Positions 13,601 to 26,400 of a stretch of 64,000 nt of DNA are shown one piece after another. Under the pieces are notes generated by a model. The model did no database searches. It was not told where the DNA came from and worked only from the letters and a program-made list of their open reading frames with translations. The position numbers and the translations under genes are program-made. The first letter of the stretch is position 1. Each line of letters opens with the position of its first letter. This stretch comes from Zasmidium citrigriseum. Taxonomy: Eukaryota; Ascomycota; Dothideomycetes; Mycosphaerellales; Mycosphaerellaceae. The DNA lies in contig NHNW01000020.1 of the NCBI GenBank assembly GCA_002786025.1, positions 186,001 to 250,000 of the forward strand, in the 5' to 3' direction.

Positions 13601-15638
13601 ACTAAATAATAGTCTAAGGGTTAGCTTACTAAGCTAAGGTAGCGGAAGATCTAGTACCCTAGCTATTTCCTCCGCTATTACTATTGTTAGCGTTAGTATT
13701 AGTAGTAGGAGTAGCTATCTAGGAACGATAAGATCTTCTACGGGTAAGAAGTAAAGGGCGCGGGCTAGGAACTTTAGAAGTAGTACTTATACTCGCTTAG
13801 GTTAGTAATTATTCTAAGCTAGGAGTCTTAACTTCTTCGGAGCTAGAGGACCTATTAGTAGTAGATACCTTTAGCTTAGAAGGACTAAGATCTACTAGTA
13901 TATTACGAAACTTAGGGTTAGCGTTAGGATCTTCCTATCTTAAAGGTTAATTAATAGGAGACTCTTCTCCTAACCTAGACTCTTATAGTAGCGAGCTACT
14001 TATAAGCGGTAGCTTAGATCTACTTAAACTACTTCCTCTAGTAAAGTATATAGTAGAAGGCGATTAGTCCTAGGGGCTAGTAGTCGGAATCCTAGTAATA
14101 GATTATTCGTACCCTAGTAGAGTATAAAAGTAAGATATAAGGATTTATTACTTATTTAATAATACGAGGGGTATAAATTAGACACGAAAGCGTCCTTATT
14201 AATTAAAACAGATAGAAGCAATATTTTTGTAAGGGTTTTATAACTAGAGTAATAATAAGATATAGCCTTAAGCTAAGTATAGTAATAGGGTATAGATATA
14301 GATAGATAGATATAAATTAAATAGCTTAAATAGTAAGTATGTAATAGAAAGCAAGGATATAGGTATATATAGTATAAAGTAATATATAAGGGTAGTACTA
14401 GTTATAGTACGGGTATAGTACTAGTAACGAGTTCGCTATTACTAGAAGTATAAGGTACTAATTAATAGTAGTTCTTCTTAGTAAGGTCTAGGGGTAAGGT
14501 TGTATATTAATACTTCCTTCCTATACGTATAGGCCTAATAGCTATTACTATATTAGGTAGCTACGATTTAGTTAGTAGCTTCGATCTAGACTAATAAACC
14601 TTATTCTAGGGATTATAGCCTTACGAGTAGTTACCCCTTTCTAAGCCTCTACCTAGAACGACTCTTCTAAATTCCTTATCCTATAGCGGTTTCGAATATT
14701 AATAGTCTAAAGGTAGTTAAGTCGAGGCGTAATCTTAGCTATCCGTAGATAGTATCTAATTTTAATAAAGGAGAGCGTATTACTAAGGGTAGTTATCGTA
14801 TTCGCGAGAAGTAGTTATTAGGGTTTCTACTATACCTACTTCCGCTAAGTAGTAAAGTATAATATTACCCTTCCGAGTTCTAGTCGTTCCTAGGATTCGT
14901 ATATTCGTATATTCGAGCTTCGCCTATTAGATACGTCTACCTAATAATATAATCTCTAGGTTACTATATATACCTATTTCGTTTAACTAACTATAGACTC
15001 GAGCCTATTTCTATAGCTAAACTATTATATCTATTATTCCGTATTACTAGGTTATTCGTACTAAAGCTCCTATATACTAAGTATCGTATATCTTATATTT
15101 CTTATATTCTTATATCTTTCCTTAATATAGCTATGCTAGCGTTACTCTTATAAATACTCTTACTTATATCGAATCTATTAGAGTATAGTACTACGAGGGC
15201 GTATTATCGAATACTCGAAGGTTAGAAGTTAAAAGAAGACGAGTATATCTTCTACCCTTGTACTAACTACTAAAAATATAACCCGGCGCCTATAGACTAA
15301 CCTACCTATACGCGCTAAGTAGGTAATAGAGCTAGAGAGGGGTTATAGGCGATAGATCTTAATTAAGGGTATAATATAGCTCTATTAGTAGGTTTAGATA
15401 CGCGGAGGTATTTATATATATAGAGGTACTTCTAGAGGAAGCTATAAAAGAAGAGAAGAAGTTTAGTATATAGGATTTTACTATATCTATCTATATCGTA
15501 TAATATATAAGAAGCTAGTCGTATATATATAAAGTAGGTATCGTAGTAATAATAAGGGTACTCGTAGCTCCGAAGTTAAAGGTAGGTACTAGTAGCCTCG
15601 GTATTTACCGTAGAAGCTAGCTAGCTAGCCTATAATAC
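13600..15638. repeat. RIP-degraded spacer between two gypsy remnants
   Basis: Stop-rich, CA/TG-depleted sequence between the minus-strand gypsy relic and the LTR-bounded element. It carries one copy of the palindromic motif at 14,106-14,130, followed by an A/T-rich stretch (about 14,130-14,400) that could be an LTR or tail. I recognise no coding relic here. Confidence 0.4.
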
Positions 15639-15826
15639 TATAAAGGGCGATACCCTATAAGCTTAGTACTAGCCTAAGGTATTAAGCCCGTACTCTCGGC
15701 TATAAGAAGGCTTAGCGTACCGCGCTTTTCTCCTTAGTCCCTAATAGATAGATTCCTTTTTCCTTCTTTATTAAACCTATTATATACTATATCGAGCTTT
15801 AGTATATACGCTACTTACCTATAATA
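15639..15826 (+). repeat. 5' LTR (188 bp)
   Basis: Direct repeat of 22,608-22,795. It begins TATAAAGGGCGATACC and ends TAATA. The canonical TG...CA ends would read TA...TA after RIP, which is what is seen. It differs from the 3' LTR at 14 of 188 positions, all transitions. Confidence 0.85.
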
Positions 15827-18800
15827 TTAGGTTCGATTAATATTATAGACGCCTTAAGCTTCTTCGTAGAAGCTAACGTAAATACCTTAGAGAACGACTC
15901 CCCTAGGTAGGAGCTAACGCTAGCTACTATATAGCGTATCCTCGAAGAGATATATAATCGCTAGTAGACGATAGAGACTAAATTATAGTCGACGAGAGCC
16001 GCTCTCTAATAGTCGAAGGCCGCTTAATAAACTATAGTAGCTAGTCTAAGCTAGTACTAAGGAGCTACTACGAACGAGCTCCTATAGCGTTTAGTAGAAG
16101 CCCTTCGACCTTCTACTACGACGACTACTACCGCGCCTATAGTCCCTATATAGGAAACTATAGGACCTAGGGAATAGAGACTACCTACCTAGGATAGCTA
16201 GGCTAATACGTTCTATAACTATTTTAGTCGGATTTAGAGCTCTTACCGCGTACGTTCTGCGTTAAGACCCTCGCTCCCCGCCGAATATTACTAGAACGTT
16301 ATCTATAATACCCTACCTACTAATAAGCGAGCCTAGATAAAATACTTCTAGGAATACGGCTACCTAACTAGTAGTAAGGATCCTACTACTTTTTTTACGT
16401 AATTCGAAGATTTTTTCGCGGATAGTAATAAAGCCGCGAAGGTACTAGAGAAACTAATAGTACTTAAGTATACTAATAGGTAGCCGTAGTATAAATACTA
16501 GCTAGATTTCGACGGACTCCTACTATTAGCTAGCGGAAGCTACTAGACTAACGTATCTAAGATTAGGTACCTTAAGAACTCGTTCTCGAACTCTACTACT
16601 TCTAATATAGTTACTATAGCTAAGTATACGGACTACTACCGCTTTACTAAGGAGGTAGAGAGAATTATAACTAACTACGAGAATACTAACTAGTTTAAGG
16701 CGGCTAATAGAAGATAGTTAGAGAAGAAGGGTAAGGACTCTATAAGTTCTACCCTAGGTAGCGTATAACTATACCTAGTCCTAATAGTAGTACTCTAAAC
16801 CGACTCCGATAGGGACGTTATTATAAATAATACGCGAACTAGTAGTAACCGCGGTAAAGGACGCGAAGGGCGCTAAGGAGGCTCGAGAGGAGGATAACCT
16901 TCCTCTAGTAGGAAATAAAGAGCTAAGTAGGTCGATAATACGGAAAGGGAGAGACGCTATAAGAAGAAGCTCTACTTCCGCTATAGAGTAGGTAGATACT
17001 ATATTCGTAACTACCCCTACGTACCTATAGTATAGCCTACTATAATTAACGCTACCCTTATATAGCCTTTACTAGAGGCTAACGAAGAACCCGTAGAGAG
17101 TAATAATAAAGGATAGGGAAAAGAGTAACTCCCGCTTAGAGTTAGGAGCTAGGAGTTATCCTAATATTAGTAGAAAAATAGGATAGAGTTAAGGAGGACA
17201 TAAACGGAAACCTTATATATACTAACGTAGTCCTATAAAATAACGTTAGAACCTCTACTCTTATCGATAAAGGTTATTAATATTATACTATAATTAATAC
17301 TAGCCTTATAAAAGGCCTTAGACTAAGCTATATTAGCCGCGAAGTCCGTAAAGTAAAAGGAGCGTCCTCTACTATAAAGGGCGTAAATATCGTTAGCGTA
17401 GTCGCCTTCCGTATAGAAATTAATAGATACCCGTAGATAGTATACGTATACGTAGTACTAGACCTAGCGTTCCTACTAATCCTAGGAAACCCCTAGAAGG
17501 TATATAATAAAGTTAGGACTACGCCTAAAAAACGGCGGTTCTACTATAGGCGGGCGAAACGATAGGTATAGGAAGGACGTAACTATTACGAATTCGAGGA
17601 ACGCGGGAGTATTACTACGCTATCCGCTAGTTTTACTATACTCGCCGTAGCCGTAGCGGAAGATATTAAGAAGGTACTTAAGCTAAAGGAGTACCTAACT
17701 ATCTAGGCCCTATAAAAACGACTACTACTAGAGGTTCGGGATCTAGCTCCGCTATTTTATCGCCGAGAAGCTAAGAAGTTAGCCCTCTATAGACTAGGTA
17801 TCGATTACCGTATCGAACTCTATAAGAAACTAGACGAATCCTAGCCTATACTCCCCTAGAGCCCTCTATATAGTATATCGAAGTAGGAACTACTAGTATT
17901 AAGGAAGATACTAGACGAGCTCCTATAGAAGGGGTATATCCGGCCTTCTAACTTAGAAGCTACGGCCCCTATACTTTTTATTTAGAAGCCTAGTAGAGGA
18001 CTATACTTCTACTATAACTATAAAGGGTTAAATACTCTAATAAAGTAGGATAGGTACCTACTACCTCTAATACTAGAGACCTTATAAAATCTTACGAAAG
18101 CTAAGTAGTTAACGAAGGTTAACGTCGTTTCTACGTTCTATTAGATAAGGATAGCGGAGGGCTATAAGTATAAGACCGCTTTCCGTACTAGATTTAGCTC
18201 TTTTAAATAGCTCGTATATCCGTTTAGGTTATTAGGGGCTCTAGCTACTTTTTAATAGTATATTAATACTTTATTATAGGAGTATCTAGACGACTTCGCT
18301 TCCGCCTATATTAACGACGTAATTATCTACTCTAATAGGTCTAGAGAGGATTACTTCCGTAAAGTTCGTACCGTTCTCCGTAAACTTTAGAAAGGAGGCC
18401 TTTATATTAACCTAGATAAGAGTAAGTTCGCTTAGAAGCAAATTAAGTACCTTAGTTTTATCGTCTACGCTAATAGAAAAGGAGTGTCTACTAACCCTAA
18501 AAAGGTAGAAGCCGTAAAGAAATAGGCGGTACCTAAGACCTAGAAGGAGGTATAAAGATTCCTTAGGTTTACTAACTACTACTATATATTTATTCCTAAT
18601 TATTCGAAGATTACCGTACCTTTAATAGCGCTTACTAGTAAGGGTACGCTATTCTCCTAGGGAAAAGACTAGGAGCGTACGTTCGAGTTACTAAAAGATA
18701 AGTTCTATTAGGCTCTAATACTTACTTAGTAGGATCTAACGCTACCGATATTCCTAGAGACGGATTATAGTAGCTTTACGATAGGTAGCGCCCTCCTATA

Positions 18801-21800
18801 AGAAAAGGACGGTATCTAAAGACTAGTAGGCTTTTTCTCGTAGAAACTAAATAAGTTAGAGATTAACTATAATATCTACGATAAAGAGATACTCGTAGTA
18901 GTATCTAGTATTAAGTTCTAGGAACTCGAACTAAAAGCCTATAGTCCCTTTATAATTTAGACGGACTATAAGAATCTAGAGTACTTTATAGTAAAGAGGT
19001 AACTATTAGAGTAATAGATCCGTTAGTAGGAAACCCTAGCTAAGTTCTAGTTCTCCTTAGTTTATAGGCTAGGTACTAAAGTAGTAATCCCTAACGCTCT
19101 ATTAAGGAGGGAATAGGATACGTTAGGAGCTAACGATAAACTCTTATAGTTTCGCCGCTTTTTAGACCTAGATCGCGTACTAAATTAGCTAGATAATATA
19201 TAGCCGACTATTACTTAAGTTACGCTAGCCCTCGAACGTTTAAACTTAGATACTACCGTAATCGGCTATATATTAACCTCTCGACGAATAGGAACTACTA
19301 CTATAGCGCCTACGGAGATAGACGCTAAGCCCGAGGTAAATAATACGGAGACTAGTAGCCCTTTCTAGGAAGCTAAACTTAATAGCCTCTAGGCTAAAGC
19401 CGTCGAGAAGGATAAGGTATACTAAGCGGTTCTCTAGGCTTTAAACGATAGAGCCTATACTTTACTAGGGTAGATTAAGGTAAAGATCTAGCTAGGGGAC
19501 TATAGCCTTAACTAAAGGGGATATCTACGATACCGAGAGAAACTATAGGTACTAGGTACTACTATAACTACGGAAGCCGAGTATTAAGCGTTAGAGGCTA
19601 ATAAGAAAACCCTAGATACTTTAAGGACTAAGTTAATCTAGTCTATATATAACTCTCTAGTATATAGATACCTAGGGCGGGACTCTACTACTACAATCGC
19701 GCGACGCGACTTCTATTAGCCCCTTTAGGCGAAGTACGTTCGATAGTTCCTTCGGAATTGTAACCCGTATAGGAGAAATAAGGTTTAGCGAGAATATAAG
19801 TATAGCCTCCTAAAACCTTTACTAGTTCCTAACCGTTTCTTCTAGGAAATCGCTATAGACTTTATTACTAAACTCCCTAACTCCTAAGGGAATAAATACC
19901 TTTAGGTAATTAAGGACTAGCTAAGTAAGTAGGTAACTCTAGTAGCGACACCTAATATAAAAGCAGAGGATTATATAGTAATTTTTATAGAAGCCTAGGT
20001 TAAGTACTATAGGCTTCCCCGCGCTATTACTAGCGATAGGGGTACTAACTAGACGAGTACTTTTTAGCGAGTACTCTATTAACTATTAGGCGTAAAGTAG
20101 CGTTTAAGCTCCGCTTACTACCCTTAAACGGACGAAGGCCTAGAATAGATTAATTAAGATATATAGGCGTACCTCTAAAACTATATTAACTAAGAGTAAT
20201 CCGACTAGAGTAAGTAGCTCTCTAGGGCGTAAATAGCGCTAAACGGTAGGTATTACGTAGGATTAGGTATAAGCCTCTTCTTCGCGACTTATAAGTACGA
20301 GATAACCTCCCTAGTCGTATTAGAACCGGATTCCGTAGTAGATAGTAGGCTCTTAGCTATAAAAAGGGCGGAGGTATTCGTTAATAAATTAAAATAGATC
20401 TTAGATCTCTACTAAGCTAGTATAGCGGAGGCCGCCTAGTTATAAGAGGAGAGCGCTAATAGAAATAGGACTCTAGCGCTAAAATACTAGGTTAGCGATA
20501 AGGTATAGCTAGATCTAGGGAACTACTATACTAATCGCCTAAAGAAGAGCCTAGATATACGCTACGCTAAGTATACTATCTCTAAGGTTTTGTCGCTAGT
20601 CTCCGTATAGCTCTCTAGGATCTCTAGTAATATTTACCTAGTATTTTATATAGATCTACTAAGGCTAGCGAGCTAAGACCTCTTACTCGGATAGGAAACT
20701 AACGATAATTAGCTAGACCTAGTACTATTCGAGACGTATAAAGAATAGAGCGTAGAAGAAGTACTCTACGCGAGAAATAAGAGGAGAGGACGAGGGAGAG
20801 AAGTCCTTATAAAGTAGAATAGATACTATAAACTAACCTAGGAACCTATAGAAAATTTAGCGAATACTATCGCTCTAGACGAATTCGAGAGGAAATTTAG
20901 AAATGTAATAGAAAATAATAGTCCTTTAGACGCCTAGTAAAGAGGCGGAAGGCGAAGAAATTAGTACGGAGTTTAGGCGTTTTAGAAGAGGAAAATTAAT
21001 AGAGAGGAGACGGGTCTCTATTTAGCGTTTAAGGGCCGCCGCCTAAACTATCCTAGTAAAAGGCCTATAGGCCGTATAGAAAACCCCGGAGAGCGAGCTT
21101 AAACGCCTATACTCTTATCCCTAATCTCCTCCTTACTAGTACTACTACTATTACTACTAGAGCTACTAGTAGCCGAGGTATTACTACTAAAGGCTAGAGC
21201 GTAGGCGTAGTAAGGCGCGGTACTAGTACGACGACGACCTAGGCGTAGAGTAGCGGGGACGGAGCCTAAGCTAGAAAGTATAGTTAGTAATATTTTTCCT
21301 TTAGAGTTTTAGGAGTACTTATATTTAGCCCTAGCGGGCGACGATATCCTCGATAGTAGTAGTTACCTTATCGCGGACGGTACTATAAAATTATAGTTAG
21401 TAACGTTTCTAGTATAGAAGCTAGAATATACTTATAAAAAGATACTAGAGGTACTAAGGCTACGTAGAGCTTCGTAGGCCTAAAGGCCCTTCTTAAGCTA
21501 ACTATAGTCGGTAGCGCTATTACTAAATTAGCGGTACCTAATACAATCTACCCGGAATCTAAGACTTATACGGTCGTAGCTATAGACCGAGTCTACGCTA
21601 CGTAAATAACGTAAACGATTTAAAGGCTAGGAGCGATTAGCGATACTATTTTTATAGAGAGTAAAGAACTTATAGTAGGCGGTAGGACTTACGGCTAGTA
21701 GCGTAGGTAGTATAGGCGATAGTAGTACCGTTAGTACCCTAAGACGTATAAGCTAGATCTAATAAGAGGATAGTAGAAATCGACACTTACGGCCTAGTCG

Positions 21801-22582
21801 ATATAGTCGACGCTAAGGGCGGCGTAACTATAGTAGTATAGGCGAGGTATCTATTTCTAATTAGCTTATACTACTTTCTAGCGATTTCTCGACGGGATAT
21901 ATACAATAGAGCTAGTAGAGGGGCGGAGATATATTAAGTCTAAGGCCTCCGTTAGTCTTTAGTCGGAAATCGCTAGATTCTTACTAGAGAAGTACGTACG
22001 TTATAATAGATAGTAGTAGATATCGCGGTTAGTAGATACTACTACTACTTATATTAATACTAGATACTTACCGACGCTTTTCGAGCGGAATACGACTATT
22101 ACTAAAGGGTTACTAGGTATTAGAGGTTATTAAACTTACTTTATTTTTAGGGGGCTACTAAGGAAAGAAGAAGATAGAGGTATAAGAGACTAGCTAGATA
22201 TTTATCCTTCTATAGGAAAAACGAGTAAAGGTAACGTTTAAGTAAAGGAGCGCTAGCTACCTATTAAGTAAAGGAAATAGGCTATTATTAGTAAAGGATA
22301 ATAGTAACGAATAATAGCTAGGCGGTAACTAGATAATAAGAGACGGATTACGAGACTATTTAGACGATTACGAGACTAATTCGACGCCTCTCTTTTCTCT
22401 CGATAATAAGGGCGACAATAGGAAGCATTTAATAAACTAGATAGAAAAGGACGGAAGCCTAAAATAGTAAAGCGGTTCGCTAGATAATAGAGGCTAGTAT
22501 TAAATAAGTAGGTAGCGAGGTTAATAAACTTTACCTCTATTAGAGCGCGACCTAATTTACTTAGAGGATAGGGTTTCCTCTA

Positions 22583-22605
22583 CAAAGGGAGAGGAGAGAG
22601 AGGGT
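22583..22605 (+). other. Polypurine tract of the gypsy element
   Basis: A run of almost only purines (aaagggagaggagagagagg core) lies immediately upstream of the 3' LTR start. This is the position and composition expected of the plus-strand priming site of an LTR retrotransposon. It supports the LTR boundary call. Confidence 0.6.
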
Positions 22606-22607
22606 AA

Positions 22608-22795
22608 TATAAAGGGCGATACCCTATAAGCTTAGTACTAGCCTAAGGTATTAAGCCCGTACTCTCGGCTACGAGAAGGCTTAGCGTACTACGCTTTTCT
22701 TCTCGGTCCCCGATAGATAGATTCCTCTTTCCTTCTTTATCGAACCTATTATATACTATATCGAGCTTTAGTATATACGCTACTTACCCGTAATA
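22608..22795 (+). repeat. 3' LTR (188 bp)
   Basis: Direct repeat of 15,639-15,826 and of equal length. It begins TATAAAGGGCGATACC and ends TAATA. It keeps CG at five of the six places where the two LTRs show TA versus CG. Confidence 0.85.
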
Positions 22796-23499
22796 TATAC
22801 GATTCTTAGAGAACTTACTACTAGGCTATTAATCTAGTACTAGTAATTAGACGGCTAGTTCTTTTTATTAATATACCTTTAGTCGTATAACCTACGTAGG
22901 CGTAACGATATCGATTTAATCGATTAGGTTTAATTCCCTACGAATTTAGTAGTATTTTATACTAAAAGGAGCGTTACTATACTTCGCTTCTTCGATAGAC
23001 TCTTGTTTTAGGTGTAACGCTTACCTAGATACCCCTCCCTAGTAACTATATCGAATCTTCTAGAACCTAGATAGTAATAGCGGTTTTAAGCTATAATTTA
23101 ACGACTTCTTATATAGTTTTCGAATAAGCTAAGGGTAGCTTATATTAAGGGGGAGGTAATTATAAAGGTAGGATTAGGAGGTAAAGTTAGAAGCCTAGTC
23201 TTAGTAGCTAGGTTAGTAGATCTAATTAGCTAGGAAAAAGAGGTTAGGCGTAATACCTACGTTTCGTAGGGGTTACGTACCTTAGAATAGGGAATAGAAA
23301 TAGAGAGCTATAGATCCTAGTATATTAGATCCCTATAGGTCTAGTACGCTAGAGATTTAAATAAGAGACGTATACGTCTCGAGTAAAAGGTAGAAATTAG
23401 TTTATCTTCTAACCCTTAGTTTAGTCGAGGGCGTTCTATATACTACGATATACCCTTAAGTAGATAGCTACTCGATTACGTTATAATAGCTTTATAGCC

Positions 23500-26400
23500 T
23501 TTCTATACTAGCTTCCTCTATACGTAGAGTACTAGCTCGTTTTTATACGTATTAATAAAGGCCGCGAGTATAGTAGTACTATAGAGGATACTCTAGGCTA
23601 TAACTAAGACGCTAGAGATACCTAACTTAGTACTAGCGTTAACGCTTTACCCCTTAGTAGCGTATAACGCTTAGAGGAGCTACGAGACGCTATCCTATAG
23701 GCCTAGGAGCGCTAGTTCGAAGAACTATCTAACTAAGATACTAGCGCTATAATAGCTAAATAGCTCGAAGTATATATAAAGAAGCTAAATGCCCTTTATA
23801 GTATTCTTAAACTTAAGAAACGTAAACGTACCTAGTTAGATACTAGAGACAACGTTTCCTATACGAGTAGTTACTATAAAACCTCTAAGACGACCTCGAT
23901 AGAACGCTAGCTCTAAAGGCTCTTTAAAAAAGGAAGGATTAATAAATTAGAGACCTATACTATCTAGGCCTACTAACGCTAGGTTAAGAACGTTAATAAA
24001 GAGTTCGAGATCTTTAGGTATACTAACTATAATATCTACTAAAGAAGCTTATAGATATTAAAGAGTATATTATATAACAATATCGCTAGTATAGTTAACT
24101 ATTACCTCGATTAGAGGGACGAAAAGGGAGACCTATACTAGGCGGAACTTCGATAGATTATCTAAGACGCTATATAGAGCCTAGCCGTCTATTAGGCTAC
24201 CCTCGTAGAGGCGTTCTTCCTATCTAAGATTAAGGAAGGGTAGTCCTACTCCCGCTTCTATACCTATATAAAGGGATTAGAAGATTAAATGTCTAATAAG
24301 ATTAAACCTAAGGACCTCTATATCGATTTCTACTTCTTACGCCTACTAACGTAGGTACGTAAGAAGATAATCGAATTAGAAACCCTTAAATCTATTAAGG
24401 ATACTAATAAACTATTCTCTAGAGTAGACTAGATTAAATAATCTCTAAGCTTATCTAGTAACGGTACTACGCTAAACCCTAGCTACGGGCGTACTAGTAT
24501 AGTACTAGGCGCTAGGTAGAACTAGAACCCTAAACCTAATAACTTAGGTTCTAATAAGAAGGACCGTAAGAACTATAGGTAATAAAACGACTATAGTAGT
24601 AAGAGACGTTAAGACGATAGGAGGGACGATAGACGTCCTAACCGCTAAGAGTACTCCTTATATAGGCCGCTAGCGCCTCGCTATAACGCTACTACTAGCG
24701 CGTTAGAGTAGACGCCTTCTAATAATCCTTATCCTACTTATTATAGCGTTAACGCTATCGAAGTCGAAAGCGATTTAGACTATAACGATACGAGAAATAG
24801 TAACCCCTAATTATAAACTTATCTCCTCTATAATTAGGAAAGACTTTACGAGGAAGGTAAAAGAGAATCGCTATAGACGTAACTATTACTAGCGCTATAG
24901 GACTAATTACTCTCTACGCCCTCGTCGATAGTAGAGTATAGTTAAATCTTATCTCTATATACGCTACTAGGTAGTTATCCTACTAATATTAGATCTTCCT
25001 ACTCTAAGGGCTAAGTTCCTTAAAAGTTAACGATAATCCTATAACGCTATATAAGGCTTACTTAGCTACCCTCGCTATTAATAATAGTATAGGGAAGACG
25101 AGAGAGTTAGAGTAAATCCTCTAGACTAGTACCTTTATAGGCTATAACCTTATACTAGGGTAGGACTAGCTAGAAGATACTAACCTAGCTATTAGCTTCT
25201 AAGCTAGGACCTTTACGTAGTCGCTACGAGACTCCTTTAACCCCTTTAAATCCTTACGAACGTCCTAAATACTCGTAGCTATTATAGATAGTATAGCTAG
25301 CTTCTAACTTCCCTTAGGAGAATAGCTCGTAGCCTCTACGCTACTAGACTAACTATACGCTAATAACGACTCGAGGGAAAACCTCTCTAAAGTAGATAGA
25401 CTATAGGGAGGAGAGATTCCCTCTATAGAGTTAGCTATTACTAAGCCTACCGCCGTATTTACTCTCTAAAGAGATAGAGACTAAGATTCTATAACTATCG
25501 ATTCGAACTAATAAGGCTACTAATAGTAGACCGCCGCTATTACGATCTATAACTAGTATAAGGCTACCTACGCGTAGGAGCCTAATCTTAAAGACTTTCC
25601 CTAGTAAGTTCTTCTAGCCTTACTAGCTATAGTAAAGATAGAGTACCTCGCTATCCTCGCGAGCGTTCTACTAGAGTACTATAACTTCGCTAATATCTTT
25701 AATACTAAGCTAGCGAGTATTATCGCCTAGTACTCTAAATATAACTACGCTATTAAGCTAGAAGAGGGTAAGAGCCTATCGTAACTACTAATCTATAACC
25801 TCTTATAGTAAGAGCTTACTATATTATATAAATATATTAATAACGCCTTAAAGAATAGCTAGATTAGACTAAGTAAATCCCCTTATAGTACCCCTATCCT
25901 CTTCGTACTAAAGAAGGATAGTAGTATATAGTTATACGTTAACTATAGAGGTCTTAATAAGATTATAATTAAGAACCGTTATCTACTACTACTTATTAGT
26001 AAGCTACTAGACTATTTAGGTAACGCGAAGGTTTTTACTAAGCTTAATCTTAAGGATATATATTACTAGCTCTAGATCCGTTCTAGTAATAAGTAGAAGA
26101 CGGCCTTTAAGATAAGATATAGCCTATTTAAGTACCTCGTTATATCTTTTAGACTCGCTAACGTACCTACTACGTTCTAGTCGTATATTAATAAGGCTCT
26201 AGCTAGCTTAGTAGATAATATCTATATCGTTTATCTCGATAATATCCTAATCTACTCTCTCGACCTCGAGACGTATAAGAAGTATATCTAGTAAGTCCTC
26301 GAGAGGCTTAGGGAGTAGAAGCTATTTACTAAACTCTTAAAATACGAGTTCTATACTATAGAGGTTAAATTCCTAGGCTTTATTATTACCCCTAATAGTA

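Larger units (their letters stand above)
15639..22795 (+). mobile_element. Full-length Ty3/gypsy LTR retrotransposon, RIP-inactivated
   Basis: A 7.16-kb element with two 188-bp direct LTRs (15,639-15,826 and 22,608-22,795). Reading through stops on the plus strand gives, in order: a gag CCHC zinc-knuckle relic at about 16,968-17,012 (the Cys codons now read Tyr); an aspartic protease relic at about 17,258 and FLLILGNP at about 17,470; reverse transcriptase (YNYKGLN at about 18,012; YLSFIVYAN at about 18,450); RNase H at about 18,760-19,000; and integrase (AIDFITKLPNS at about 19,852; SDRGTN at about 20,033). A purine-rich tract at 22,583-22,605 directly before the 3' LTR fits a polypurine tract. 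The 5-bp flanks (aatac and tatac) match at 4 of 5 bases. The 1.6 kb between integrase and the 3' LTR is unassigned. Confidence 0.85.

Noticed and set aside
15639..22795. Copia-type element
   Set aside because: Integrase lies after RT and RNase H, the Ty3/gypsy order, not before RT as in copia.
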